This document shows positions 26,086 to 37,945 of a DNA stretch of 64,000 nt, in pieces (the stretch's first letter is position 1; each line of letters opens with the position of its first letter). The notes beneath the pieces are model-generated. The model searched no databases. It was not told the DNA's origin and was given only the letters and a program-made list of their open reading frames with translations. This DNA is from Aphelocoma coerulescens. Its lineage: Eukaryota > Chordata > Aves > Passeriformes > Corvidae. The stretch covers positions 8,241,301 to 8,305,300 of the forward strand of contig NW_027184085.1 of the NCBI RefSeq assembly GCF_041296385.1. Direction: 5' to 3'. Both the position numbers and the translations under genes were made by a program.

Positions 26086-26487
26086 CATTTGTATTAGCTG
26101 TGATTGCACAAATTAATAAACCAGTCAGGTGGTGGCAGGTCAGTATAAATCTAAATGCCGCTCCTCATGAGGAGCTTCCCAAGGCACCCTCTCGCTGTGT
26201 TCCCTCCAGTGCTTCACCAAATAAGTCCAGGCTGGAAAGGAGGGGATTTTATTGCCGATCCACACCCACTGCTGATGTAGGGTCAATACTTGAAACTGGA
26301 CCTGGCAAGGGAAAGCTGGAGGCACCCAGGTGGTTCAAGGGAGCAAAGCCACACCTATGGCTTCATGGGAGTCACAGAACCAAGGGTTTGTCAGCAAGGA
26401 AGTAACATGTCTTCCACATGTCTGGAAGAGCAGCATTCCTGTAATAGGGTGCCAATTGTCACACATTAATTTTCCACATGGACTTTA

Positions 26488-26647
26488 CAGGCACAGCTTC
26501 TGTGCAAGCACTAGAGTAAAGGTGTCTCCTTACCTCTCCTTAAGCATGATGCAGGAAGACAGAGCCACAATGTGTTGCAACATTTAAATGGTAAAGTCAT
26601 CCACAGCCCATAAAAAAAGCTACAGAAGAAGAATCAAACCCACCCAT
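26488..26647 (+). repeat. 160-bp direct repeat, copy B
   Basis: Second copy of the segment at 25649-25808, same orientation, about 90% identical by hand alignment. Similarity stops abruptly at both ends, so it is a discrete unit rather than part of a larger duplication. Confidence 0.85.
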
Positions 26648-28956
26648 CAATCAAACCCAGACAGGGATTCCCTCCCTCTTCCAGCCAGTGCCAGGTCTGC
26701 CTTACCCAGTAACGCCCTTCAGGGTTCAGTTTCCAGCCAGGTCAGTCCCTTAAGGTGAGAGCTCCTGTTGGCAAAGAATTTGTGAACCAGGGAAGAGAAG
26801 CTGAAGGCTAAAGATAGTATGAATGTAATACCATAAAACTGCTGCTTAAAATGCTTTATTCTGTGGCTAAAAAGATGGTCGCTAATATGTTATTGCACCT
26901 GTGCAGCAACACTCTTAAGAAAATACACAGAATCAAATTACTGAATACTATCAAATCATGAAACTTCATCCTTCAAGAGATCAGGACATTTAAAGGAGTG
27001 CAAGGGACATTTTCTTTTACCTTTGACACTACACCATTTATGCCTTTAACATTAAGGAATTGTTGGCACCCTGGCCAGTAATTACTTTTTCAGCTGGAAT
27101 AATTGCCAGGGAATCCAACTGCTTTTCAAGCATCCTGAAGGAAGATAGATTTGCGCACTCGTTAGTGTGTTCAACGAGCTTCCTGTTCCGGCATGAGTCA
27201 TCAGCAATGCCATCTTTGAGCATTCAAGAAAACAGCACCTGTTTAATCCATTGGTGGATGATGTAGAAAGTACGTCCTTATTAGACATTCACAGCCCTTA
27301 TTAGACATTCATATTTCAAACTCCTCTTCAGTGAAGTGCTCCAGTGTGCAACTTTACCAGCAGCAGAGCTCATTTGCTAGGAGTGCTCCAGGCTGGCAGC
27401 TGAGGCAGACCACTTTACCAGTTGTAGCTGGTACATTAAGACACAGATAATGCTGCCATGGTCTGGTATTGAAAACACCCAATGAATACCTTAGATGAAA
27501 CCTTTTAATACAATATTAATATCCACACATTGTATTTATTGTTCGCAGCAGTGGTTAGGACTCTCGGAATAGAAATTCAGTGTTTCAGGAATCATGTCTA
27601 TGTGGGCTCTCAAGCAACTTGGGTCTGCTCTTGTCCCTTGAAAAAGTGGCCTGACCCCAACCCCTGCAAACTTGATTTAATGTGTTTAGATGGCTTTATT
27701 TTTTCCTGCCTTCCTCAAGAAAACTTTTCCCTCCCATATAGCTGGAGCTGATGATGAAGGTCCCAAGTCCTGGGAAGTACAAGTGGCAGCCTTCTGCTTC
27801 ACACTGGAATTTGTGAAGGAATTAGTGAAAACAGTGGGAATCTATTAACTTCTTTTAAAAGCCTAATTTTGTGGGGGGAAAAAAGGAGCCAGCTGAAGAC
27901 AACCTGGTGATGAGGCATTGATAGACTGCAGGTGCTAAGCTGAGCTGGGGGATTTTGTATGACAAAGATCCATTCAGCCACTCATCTACTCCTTCCCTTT
28001 GGCTATCCACGGCACCCATCTGCACACCTCTGGCATGGAAAGCCTCCTTAAAACAGGCTGTGTACTTGGAAACAGGAAAATTGAATTGGCAAAGGGATTA
28101 ATTTTTGCCCTTGATTGCATTTATTCTGAAAAATATCACTCTATCAGTTTTCCACCCTCTCTTCGTCTTCGGTCAATTACTAACCCAGTCCCACTGAGAG
28201 GAAACAAGATTTTATCATGAAAAACAGCAGTAACAGGTGAGTAAGACCTGCCTTGGAAATGGACAGATGCAGCCAAATCAAGAAAAAGAAAAATAAATTG
28301 TTACCACTAGGCTTGAGACAAAAGGCTGTGCTGTGGCTACAAACTCTCCACATGGTGGGAAGTATTTGAAAGCAGGCATTTATTTGAACCTTTACAGAGA
28401 TGCAGCCTGTCTGTTTATACTGGAGATCTTTGTAGTGTGAAGATCCAGACAACCTCATTTACACTTTTTATTAAGCTGAAGTGATTTGGAACGGACTGAA
28501 CCCTCCTTACACATTTTGGCATCCCATCTCTGAGTAGTATGATGTTACTTCATTGATGCCATCCTTTTCTGTTGCATAATTTTTCCTGTGTATGCACACA
28601 TCATTTCCAGTGAACCCAGGTGTTATGTGCTTTGCAGTACCAGTTCCTGTCTCCTCTTTCCAGGCCTTTCTTGTGAAGCATAACACATCGCATAAGGAAG
28701 AACCCAGAAAGCCATGCCCTGCAGCACCAGGAGATATAATCCCAGCTTTCCAAATGATGCTCATCTTTCCCATCCCTTTCCAGTCCAACATTATTCATTG
28801 GGTGATAAGCATCACAAAATAGAAGTATTCCCAAATGGCTGTGGCATATAGCACCAAGAAGATCATGTTTGCTTAAAGCCTGCATTGGTCTGGGTATTTT
28901 TTAATCATCAGTCACTTTCAGAAAGCAAAATCTGTTGTTGGGTTTGTCTGTTTTAC
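26648..28956. other. Intergenic; no gene seen
   Basis: A 16-bp unit (CCTTATTAGACATTCA) is directly repeated at 27276 and 27296. Nothing else recognised. Confidence 0.5.
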
Positions 28957-29135
28957 TGTTAGGGTGGTGAGGCACTGGAACAGGTTGTCCAGAGAAGTTG
29001 TGGATGCCCCATGCCTGCAAGTGTTCAAGGCCAGACTGTATGGAGCTCTGAGCAACCTGGTCTAGTGGAAGATGTCCCTGCCCATGGCAGGGGAGTTGGA
29101 ATGAGATGATCTCTAAGGTCCTTTCCAACCCAAAC
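28957..29135 (+). repeat. CR1 LINE, 3' fragment
   Basis: 'gtgaggcactggaacagg', 'agctctgagcaacctggtc', 'gatgtccctgcccatgg' and 'aggtcctttccaaccc' form the 3' end of CR1 in plus orientation. Confidence 0.85.
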
Positions 29136-29614
29136 AGCAAACATCAGATAAATATCCAGAAACAGCAAACAGTAAATGGCAGGGGTTGAGGTCCAAGCAA
29201 AACTCCAGAGCACTCAGCACCGAGGGGCCTGGAGTAGCTCAGCACCAGCTGGAAGAGCTCATGACACAGTGCCATGTGGAGACATGGGATCAGGTCCCAT
29301 GAGCAGGCTGGGTATGGGGTACCGTGCTGGTCTCCAGGATCCGGAGCAAAAGGAGATGTCCTGTGTGGCATGGAGGTGCTCACATTGCTACATCCCATCT
29401 GGTTGCACCAGTGGCTGGGGAGCTCTGAAACCAGTGGCAGCCACTGTTGGCCAGTGTCCAGAGATGTGTATGCCACAAGACAAATGACCTTTGTATTGCT
29501 TGTCCTCAGATGGACAGATTGGAAAGAAGGTAGAAAGTGCCAAGTCACCTGAGTGACCTTGAAAGGGATAATCAAACTTTTCCATGACTTGCACTTCAAA
29601 TCCTGTCATTCTTG

Positions 29615-30115
29615 GGCCTTTCATTACAAGAAAGACATTGAGATGCTAGAGTGTGTCCAGAGAAGGGAGCAGAGAAGGGAAGGGTCTGGAGCACAAGTTT
29701 GACGAGGAGCAGCTGAGAGAGCTGGGGTTGTTTAGTCTGGAGAAAAGGGGGCTCAGGGCTTCCTTATCCCTCTCTACAGCTCCCTGACAGGAGGATGTTG
29801 CCAGGTTGGGTCAGCCTCTTCTGCCAAGAAACAAGTGACAGGACAAGGAGAAATTGCCTCAAGTCATGCCAGGAGAGGTTTAGATTAGATACAGGGAAAT
29901 TTTTTTGCAATGAAAAGGGTTGTAAAGCCCTGGAACAGGCTGCCCAGGGAAGCTGTGAAGCCAGCATATATGGAAGTGTTAAAAAACATGTGGATGTAGC
30001 ATGTGAGGGCATGGTTAGGTGGTGAACATGTGGTGGTGGTGGGTTGACAGTTGGAACTGGTGATCTTGGAGGTCTTTTCCAACCTTTACAAGTCTTTCTA
30101 TGGTTCTATGTCATG
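29615..30115 (+). repeat. CR1 LINE, about 500-bp 3' fragment
   Basis: The copy shows CR1 landmarks in order: 'gtgtgtccagagaaggg', 'agctgggg' with 'gtctggagaaaagggggct', 'agtgacaggacaaggag', 'ccctggaacaggctgcccag' and 'tcttttccaacctt', ending in a TCTATGGTTCTATG tail. It is one of the longest CR1 copies in the window. Confidence 0.88.
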
Positions 30116-31320
30116 CGCTTACCTACTCATCCCAAAAGAATGTGGACCAGAATTTCTCACTCACTAACAAACATCTTGATTGTGGGGATAAAAAACATTC
30201 TGGCAAGGAGCTCTCTCAAGCATAAGGTATGATAATGAATACATTTTCACAGATAGGCCCTCACTCGGCTACACCAACCTAAAGATCACTGGTTTCAGCA
30301 AGTCAGGAGATTAGGCTACAGATACCCTGGACTATATGCAATCAAAATTTTACAACAGGAATATCCCCAATAAAAAGTTTCTTAACAGTGACATATATGC
30401 AAACAAAATCCCCCCAAATGTGGTCTTTAATCAGTCTGCCCTGTTTCTTCAAACCTGGCATGTTACAAATATACCTGATAGGGGTGATATACTGGCAAAT
30501 GGCTGGTGCTTGTGTGTCTTTTAGGCCCCAAGCAATCATCTGGGAAACAACAAGATTTTAATGAGCCTGTCCCAGAGACATTAGGTTTTATGGAAACAGA
30601 TTAAAAGAATTTTACATAACAACTTAATCATGCAGTATAATGAGAAAATAAAAAATAATGCCATACAGATAAGACATGGGAAATTCCAGCCCCAGTGATA
30701 TGAAATGTATGGAAATGATAATCAGGAGGATACAGAATGAAAATGAAAACAAATGTAAAGAAGAAAGGCAGATATTTAAAACAGGGATTATAAGATTATT
30801 AAATACTAGGGCAGTTACATATAAGAGCAAAATCCCTAATGTAATATTTTTCAATAAATTTTTTGTCATCTTTATTTTTTAATTTTTGCATGAACATAGA
30901 GGGAAAGGTTAAGGAGTACAGCCAGGTTCCAGATCTCTGCATTGTCTTAAGGAGAACTTCAGATTGTCTGTATTTCAATATGAAGAATGCCTAAATTACA
31001 TTCACTGGTTATGTGGAAAACCCCATTATGAGGGTCACCTCACTCTAGATTGCAGGGCAAAAAAGGTTGCAAATAAAGATGAAAATTAAGGTGAGCTGGG
31101 GCTTTGAGAAAAACACACTGTTCTTATCACATATCCCAAGACCAAACAGAGAAATAAATCAAGCATAGACTGCACATCCCACCATTGGGATCTGGACTTC
31201 CAAACCCTGTCAGTTTTGTGGGTGAAGATCAGTTTTGAGGCACATAGTGTTGAAGACAGTATGGGACCCCAAGCAGAATTGTTGATGTAGGGCTCTGTCT
31301 TGGGGTGACTTTGTGATGTG
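30116..31320. other. AT-rich intergenic DNA
   Basis: Especially A-rich between 30540 and 30900. No gene or family repeat recognised; it could be an old, unrecognised element. Confidence 0.45.
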
Positions 31321-32892
31321 TGTCCCTGTCTTGGTTTGAAAGACAGGTGTCTGCTAAGGAAAGCCTCCCTTGGAATGGCAGATGCGACCACCCTTCCATC
31401 TGAGTTATTATAATTTTGAAATCAAGGGGCTTTTAGGCAAAGATATGGGAAATGGGAATAACAGTTCTTTACTATTATATATCTATATGTGTATAACCAG
31501 TCAAACAAACAACAGTAACTCTGGCAGTAACAGCAAACAATCCCAAACCCAGTCCCGGCCTTCTCGGCTGTCAGGCCCTTTCCCCTCGGGTGCAGTTCCG
31601 CTCGCAGCCGGCAGGGGCGCTGGCGGCTCCCGGTGAGCAGGGCAGGTGCGATGGTTCCCCCGCGGCTGCAGGGGGCGCTCCGGAGCGAGCTCGGGGAGCA
31701 CGCGGCACCGGTGCCCTGGGATCCCGGGAAGGGATGGAACAAAGAAGCTTCACAAACCCCTGGGCAGCTGATCCCGGTGTCCGGCCGGACCCTCAGGAAC
31801 ATCAGGCTGGAATGGCAGGCTGGAACGGCAGGGACAAGCACAAATTCCAGGTGGCAGACAAGATGTATCCAAACTGCAGAGCTGCGGTGGGAACCTCCCA
31901 GAGGTCTGGGCAGGCAGGGCGAGCACGGCTACAACGCAGCGAAGGCTCGAAGCAACGGCGGGGGCAGGGCGGCCACGGCCCAGCTCCCAGTGGGGCAGGG
32001 AAGGCGGGCTTGGGATCCTGGAGTTTCTCTGGCAGAAGGAAAAAGCAGCCGAAGAAGCAGCCTCCCTCTCTGTCCAAACGCCGGGGACCAACTGTCCACA
32101 CACCCAGGTGAAACAAAAGAGTAGCCGGATGCACCCCATCTTAGTGGCTAGGTCTTTTGGTTTTTTTTGAAGTACCCAGCAATTTGTCCCCCTAGCAACA
32201 CGTATGGGGGAAATTCCTTTAACAGAAAAAAAGCCAGGAGAGCTCCTAAAACCCCAACAATCCCCTATCGCTGCCCCATGCCCAGGAATTAATTTTGTGC
32301 CTTTCTGTGCCTTTAAACTGAGCCTGAGAGAGGGAAGGAAAACCTGAACAAAACCTCTTCAAAGCAGTTTGCAGCTTGTTCAGGGTCACACAGAGACAGA
32401 GACTTTTTTTTCAGCTGCGGCAGTGGGGCGAGATTGGGGAAGGCACCTGGCTTGCTTTCTGCCAGTTTTTCAGCTCCTCTTTCTTTCTCTGGAAAGAAAC
32501 AGAGAGTTGAACTTTTGTTTTTCCTGGGACTTTGTTTTTTCTTTTTTTTCCCTCTGCTGGACTGTTTCAACATCAGAATACATCAGGAGGAATTTTCAAC
32601 GAGGCCTTGGCCCTGGAGGTGGGCCCACCACCCCATCCCAGCTCCAAGGAGGGGGAGAGAGAGATCTACAGAAGGACTCTGAAATTTTCCTGGGTTTCTC
32701 TCAGCAGAGCGAGAGGTTTTATTATTTAGCATCATTATCCTTTTCCTGTGTGTTTGTTAAATGAATAGTTTTTTACCTCTTTCACTTTCCTTTGAGGAAT
32801 TTTTTTTTTTTTCCCAAACCTGGTGGGGGAGGGATGGTTGTGACCTGCCCTCTCTCAGAGGATATATTTCCAAATTTGGCCAAACAGGAACA
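31321..32892. mobile_element. LTR retrotransposon sequence with inverted termini (passerine ERV type)
   Basis: The left end, TGTCCCTGTCTTGGTTTGAA, and the right end, CCAAACAGGAACA, are inverted versions of each other and both match the '...AAACCAGGACA' LTR terminus seen in many passerine endogenous retroviruses. The left 800 bp look like a minus-strand LTR. The right part (poly-T-rich, with 'cccaaacctggtggggga') looks like a plus-strand U5 ending. It could be two LTRs head to head or one rearranged element. No gag, pol or env reading frame is present. No target-site duplication is evident. Confidence 0.55.
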
Positions 32893-33559
32893 GGTTCAAA
32901 TCTGTTGAACGTTGCCTTTGAAAGGCCATGTGAAGCTCCTCCTAGGGGTTTGCTGCAGTTCCTGTGTCAAGCCTCACAGCCACACAAGGATTTTTCAGAT
33001 ACTGTGGAGCATTTCAAACGGTGCCTAAATGCATTTGATTGCCCAAACTGCAGTCTTAGCCTGCAAGTTCAACTCACCTGAGGAGCTCAGGCTTTGCATT
33101 ATCCCTACAATTTTCCCCATATCAGGTGATCCAAAGCTATAAAGCCCACAGATTCATGAGCTGTTCTGATTGTGCTTTGCATGACACAATCTCTCGGGAA
33201 ATATAACTGCAACAGATCCAGTTATGTCAGCACTGTGTGTATGCCTAGAAAGAGGCAACACCAGGTCCTAAATTCCTTAGTGAAGAGACCTAAACTCAGG
33301 TGTGGTGGTGCATCCCACTGGCTTTTCCAGGCCGTGCTGCCATCTGAGGAATGCTCGTTAGACCTCAGCCATGACAAATAGCACCTGGGCTCAGCTCTTC
33401 TTGAGCTTCTTAGAAACAGACTGCTCCCAGGAACTGCTGCTGTCTAACGAGCAACTGCTTTCTTTATGAACAGCCTTGGAAATTATTTTTCTTCCCTGAA
33501 TAGCAGAACGTCCCTGTTCTCACACTTTCAGAAGAAGTGCCGACCCAAACCATGGCCAG
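32893..33559. other. Spacer between LTR elements
   Basis: No gene seen. Part may belong to the neighbouring LTR elements, whose borders are uncertain. Confidence 0.4.
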
Positions 33560-33880
33560 GATGAAACATAGTTATGACTAAAGTCCACTTTCTTGTGGCC
33601 CTGTAAACAGCAGTCCAAAATGAGCTTGGAGCTCTCCTGGGCCCCAGCAGACTGCAACCAGCAACCTCCCTCTGAGTGGGGCCTCTCAGAGCCAGCAAAA
33701 TCTTATGTTTGCCGTACTCAGAGAATCGCTGGACAACAACGAATCCTAGGCCAACACCCCTACTCCTCAGGGCCCAACCCATGGCCTGTGGGGGAGAGGC
33801 AAAGACATCCAAAGTGAGTATTTCCCTACCTCAAGGGGAATTTTTCACATGTACATTGCTTGCACTGGCTCTTTCTGTCT

Positions 33881-33904
33881 GTGTGCATGCATGTGCACAT
33901 GTGC
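33881..33904 (+). repeat. Alternating purine-pyrimidine tract
   Basis: Twenty-four bases alternate strictly between purine and pyrimidine (GTGTGCATGCATGTGCACAT, then GTGC) and include the palindromes GCATGC and GCACATGTGC. Such tracts can form Z-DNA. Confidence 0.8.
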
Positions 33905-34238
33905 TATAGCAAATCTGGGAGAAATACTGTTCTCTTAGTTGTTTAAGTACCTTAATATCTAAGTTAGGCCTGTACATAAGATTAAGTAATAAGCTATAAG
34001 CTAAGTTAAAAGCTGCCTAGTGTTGTTCTTTTGCTAAATTGCTAAGTTTAACTTTGAAGTTATAAGTTAGGTTTAATGTTGTTAAGAGTTATTCCTCTGT
34101 TAAATTGTTACGGTTAAATTCTAAGTTAAGGTATGAGTTAAGGTTAACTTATAAGTTAAGCTTAAGTACTATTAAGGTTGAGTGCTGTTAAGCTTTTAGG
34201 CCATATTCCTTTTTATCTTTGCCCTCGCTATCCTTTTT

Positions 34239-34248
34239 TCACACACAC

Positions 34249-34293
<45 letters not shown>

Positions 34294-34303
34294 GAGAGAG
34301 AGT
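34239..34303 (+). repeat. (AC)n microsatellite with (AG) end
   Basis: About 19 uninterrupted AC units from 34251, preceded by a shorter imperfect run and followed by ATATAGAGAGAGAG. It is embedded in the LTR-like element at 33560-34510. Confidence 0.95.
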
Positions 34304-34514
34304 TCTCAGCTCATTTCTGGTTTGATTGGCTGGATTTTGTTTGGTTTTGTCCTTGCTTGTTTTTCCTTGGTGTGCTTTAACTGTCCAGTAAGTAGCAGAG
34401 TGAATCTTGACAATGAACTTTGTCGTGCTGTCGCTTAATATTAAAACTGGTTTTTACTGATACCCTGGCTGGTAATTTTTTAAGTGATTTTGATGCCTTG
34501 ATGGGGCTACCTAA

Positions 34515-34960
34515 ATACAGAGGCTAGACAAAATTAAGAGAATAAAAGTGGGTATATTTATTGAAGGGCCTTCAAGGTACACTTTGGGCAGTCAGAGCCG
34601 CAGGGCTACAGCCAAAATGGACAACGGCTCATTAGTTTTCCATACTATTATAAGTTTGGTCCATTTGCATATCAGGGTTAATCCTCCAATTACAATTGCA
34701 AGTAATGAAGTCATTACCCCAAATTTGTTCCCCCCTTAAGCCACTTTGTTTATGTATTTCAGGACCTGAGACAGTAAGGTGTCCATGAGTTTCAGGCCTA
34801 GAGAGGATTTGTTTCGTCTGACCAGAATGGGAGAACAGCAGCTAACAGGCTATATGGAGTTTTAGAGTTACACACCAAAGCATTACAGGATATGAAAATA
34901 TAAAAGCTAAAATCCTAAGGCATCAATTTCAAACACTCATTTGTAACAACAAGTAAGCTA
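34515..34960 (-). mobile_element. Solo LTR, minus orientation (passerine ERV type)
   Basis: 'ctagacaaaattaagagaat', 'ttattgaagggccttcaagg', 'gcagggctacagcc', 'aagtttggtccatttgcata' and 'attacaattgcaagtaatga' follow a common passerine LTR read in reverse; TTTATT at 34557 is its AATAAA on the minus strand. It lies directly against the plus-strand LTR to its left. Confidence 0.6.
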
Positions 34961-37554
34961 AGTGACTTCCTCATGGTCTCTTGGACAGCATAAGTACCCT
35001 TCCAAAAGTGACCCTGCCAAAACCTGCTGCTTGTACATGCATCACTCATTCCCCATGACAATCCCATCGTGGTGACAACCCCGTGTGGTAAGGTTGTAGA
35101 CAGTCAGAAGTCTCACCAACTCTGAAAGCAATGTGCAGGTGAGGCAAGACACAGTATCATATGGAGGTAGCTCCAGCTGCTCTGATCTCTTGTTGTACTA
35201 CCTGTTGCTAAGGGAATAGCTTTTGTGCTTCACATGGGTTTGCAACCATCAAGACCTGCAATTTATGAGGCAGAAAATCACTGTGGGGATACACGTCTTG
35301 ACCTGCCTTTTGTCTGTGCCAAGGAATAGATTTTTTCCGCCATACTGGCCTGTCAGAGAGGAATTGTTCTTTGGTATGGAGCTGGGGAAGCAGAAGGCTA
35401 TTGCCCTCCACTAGGAGTCCAAGGGGCTCCTAGAGCCAGGAAAAGAAGCTGTAGCCATACGAAGCAAAGCTGTGGTGCAGCATAAGTTGACGCTGCTGAC
35501 AGAAATGTATTCCAAGGATTAATTCTGATCTGGCAGGCTTTGTTCTGGATCAGATCCAGCACAAGCTGTACTGTGCTGTCTCTAGGTCAAATTAGGTGTC
35601 ATCTGACTGCACTAAGCCCTCATAGTATCTCATCGTGGCAGTTAAGCCAAGATCACATCTTCCCTCTCCTGTATTGTCTGCTCTGTGTGTTCTCCTCCTT
35701 CTCCTTCTGTTTCCTCCTCCTTCTTCTCCCTTGTGCCACTGCCAGTGCTCTTGTGCTCCCCTGGAAAGGCAGTTCATGGAGCAGATCAGACAGTCACCCA
35801 GCAATGAAATGGGAAACGTGGTCAGGCCATGCAGCCAAGCTGGCACGGACAGAAAGGACAAGGTTGCAGCTGTCCACATTTAGCTTGGCTGACACTGGCA
35901 GGGAACCACACACCAACTTTGTGCACGCGCTCAGTCTGGCACGTAGAAAAACATATCTGTTGCCTAAAGTCTGTGTTATGAATCTTGGCTAATTGAATTT
36001 AAATTTATTCAGGACTCAAACCCTGTTTTGATTCAAATCTGTGTTGTAACATGACCCAGAAGTACACAGACCTGGTATGGAGGGTTAGGGAAGAACAACC
36101 CCCTCCTTCAGTCATGCAGTTCCTGGCTTTTTTTCTGGGACCTCTTGTAGAATCTCAGGTTCATCTTCAGGGATGTGGGCACACCTCCATCATGGATTGA
36201 ACAACTCAGTAAACCTCCTGCAAAGGAAGCTAAGAAATTAATTCCTCACCACATGGGGCTCAACTGACATCACTCAATACTTATGACATCCCCATTCCAG
36301 GAATGATCTGGTGACTCCCATTTCTTAAACCTTCCTTTGCCCCAGGCTGTCCAGAGTTTGGATTTCTATACATTCAAAGCTAACATCGTGACACTTGATC
36401 TTGTTACCAGTAACACCACGGTATTGGTGTGAATGTCAGCCTGGGCTGACATTCACATCAACAGGGCAAAGGCTCTTTCTTCTTTTGCTCTGCACTTTGG
36501 GCCCATCATGTCATGGCCAAAGAAAACTGCTTGTTCCTCTTTTGGACTGCAGACAGAGGTTCCACGAGAGGGATGAAAAAAGTCTGTATAAACCAAATTC
36601 AGGATTAAAAAAGAGTAATCCTGGACAATAGGCCAGTGCCTGCTTATCCAAAATGCCTTTGGCCCAAAAGGAATTGGCTGTCTAATTAATGTCAGCAGAA
36701 TTAGCGTGTGCATGGTTTGTATGTGGTCTCTGCCAAGGTTACAGTTGGCAGGAACAGACTTTGCCAAGAGCAGCCTGCTGGCAAAGCCCCATATTTTCCA
36801 CTGCCTACAAGCATATTTTTCTTCATTTCAGATACTTTCCTCCACCTGTAGTCTGCTCCTGCCAGTTCAAAAGCCCCCACCCAGGGGGCACATTAACCCC
36901 TTCAGAGTCAGCCTCAAGAGCTGAGTCCCTTATGCAATATTTAACCAGCACTCTAAGCCAGGGATGGTTTTCATCCCCATTTCGGCCTGGAGCATGGATG
37001 CAAGACACAACTAGCCCAGAACTTTAACAAGATGTCACCAAGATGAATAATTACTACCAAGTTGTGTGATTACTTAACATTTTATATATATAACTGGATG
37101 AAATGAGGTCTCTCTCCTGTCTTCTTTCTGCTTTGTCCAATCTCCCCAATTATCTTCATCTACTGAAGCCAAGATCCTTTCAATGCCTCCAGCTTGCCAG
37201 AGAGAGCTGCCCCAGCATGCTGTTTGAATTATAACACACCCTCTAAAAAAGTCTCTGGCTCAGAATTCACCTAAGTGAGAAGATCCCTTAAGTACATAAC
37301 AAGGAAACCACAGCTGGATGAGTAATTGATTCCATTCTGATTGAAACAGAAAAATCTAGTTGGGTCCTACTCTCAGTTTGTTCCTTCTCTACTTGCACAG
37401 ACTGCAGCAGGTCTGTTTTCAGGGCTCAGAGATTAATTGAAGGCTCTGGGATAACTTCCCTGCTGAGGTCGGCTGGCTCAGGGACACCACCTGGGATTCA
37501 CAAGCAGCTGTTCTCTTACTGTTAACAGAGAGTTGGGAGAGGGAATCCCAGGAC
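34961..37554. other. Intergenic; no gene seen
   Basis: Contains the hairpin at 36428 and a pyrimidine-rich run at 35695. The open frame of 150 codons at 35540-35992 is low-complexity Leu/Pro/Ser sequence read from the pyrimidine run. Confidence 0.5.
36428..36457. repeat. Perfect inverted repeat, 14-bp arms, 2-nt centre
   Basis: TGTGAATGTCAGCC at 36428-36441, centre TG, exact reverse complement at 36444-36457. Confidence 0.95.
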
Positions 37555-37640
37555 TGCACAGATGGAAAGGACATGGGGAGTTGGAAATAGATGATCTTTA
37601 AAGTCTCTTTCAATCCAAAAAAATCCATGATTCTATGATG
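37555..37640 (+). repeat. CR1 LINE, short 3' tail
   Basis: GATGATCTTTAAAGTCTCTT, then CCATGATTCTATGATG, is a CR1 3' terminus. It abuts a second CR1 copy directly downstream. Confidence 0.75.
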
Positions 37641-37945
37641 GGAGAGAGACTGCTGACAAGATAAGGTAGTGACAGGAAAACAGGGACTGACTTCAAACTA
37701 AAAGAGGAAAGGTTTAGATCAGATATTAAGAGAAAATTCTTTATTGTGAGGGTGGTGAGACACTGGAACAGGTTGCTCAGAGAAGTTGTGGATGTCCCAC
37801 TCCTCAGGTGTTTAAGGCCAGGTTGGATAGGGCTCTAAGCAATCTGGTCTAGTGGAAGATGTCCCTGGTCACAGCAGGCAGATTTGACCAAGATGACCTT
37901 TAAGTTCCATTCCAACCCAAACAATTCTATGATTCTGTGATTCTT
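37640..37945 (+). repeat. CR1 LINE, 3' fragment
   Basis: 'gactgacttcaaac', 'gagggtggtgagacactgga', 'ggttggatagggctctaag' and the terminal ATTCTATGATTCTGTGATTC tail identify a CR1 3' region in plus orientation. It lies head-to-tail with the tail at 37555. Confidence 0.88.

Larger units (their letters stand above)
33560..34510 (+). mobile_element. LTR-like element of a bird endogenous retrovirus
   Basis: From about 33930 the DNA is a run of degenerate 'taagttaag' units, then an (AC)n tract, then 'ggtttgattggctggatttt', 'ctttgtcgtgctgtcgctta' and 'ttaaaactggtttttact'. The last block is the R/U5 part of a long avian LTR that I recognise from passerine genomes. No coding region. The left boundary is uncertain. 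Confidence 0.5.

Noticed and set aside
31590..32139. Overlapping frames of up to 173 codons in GC-rich DNA
   Set aside because: The G+C-rich LTR sequence has few stops on either strand; several frames are open at once and none has a domain.
35540..35992. Frame of 150 codons rich in Leu, Pro and Ser
   Set aside because: Comes from reading a pyrimidine-rich tract; low complexity, no start context.
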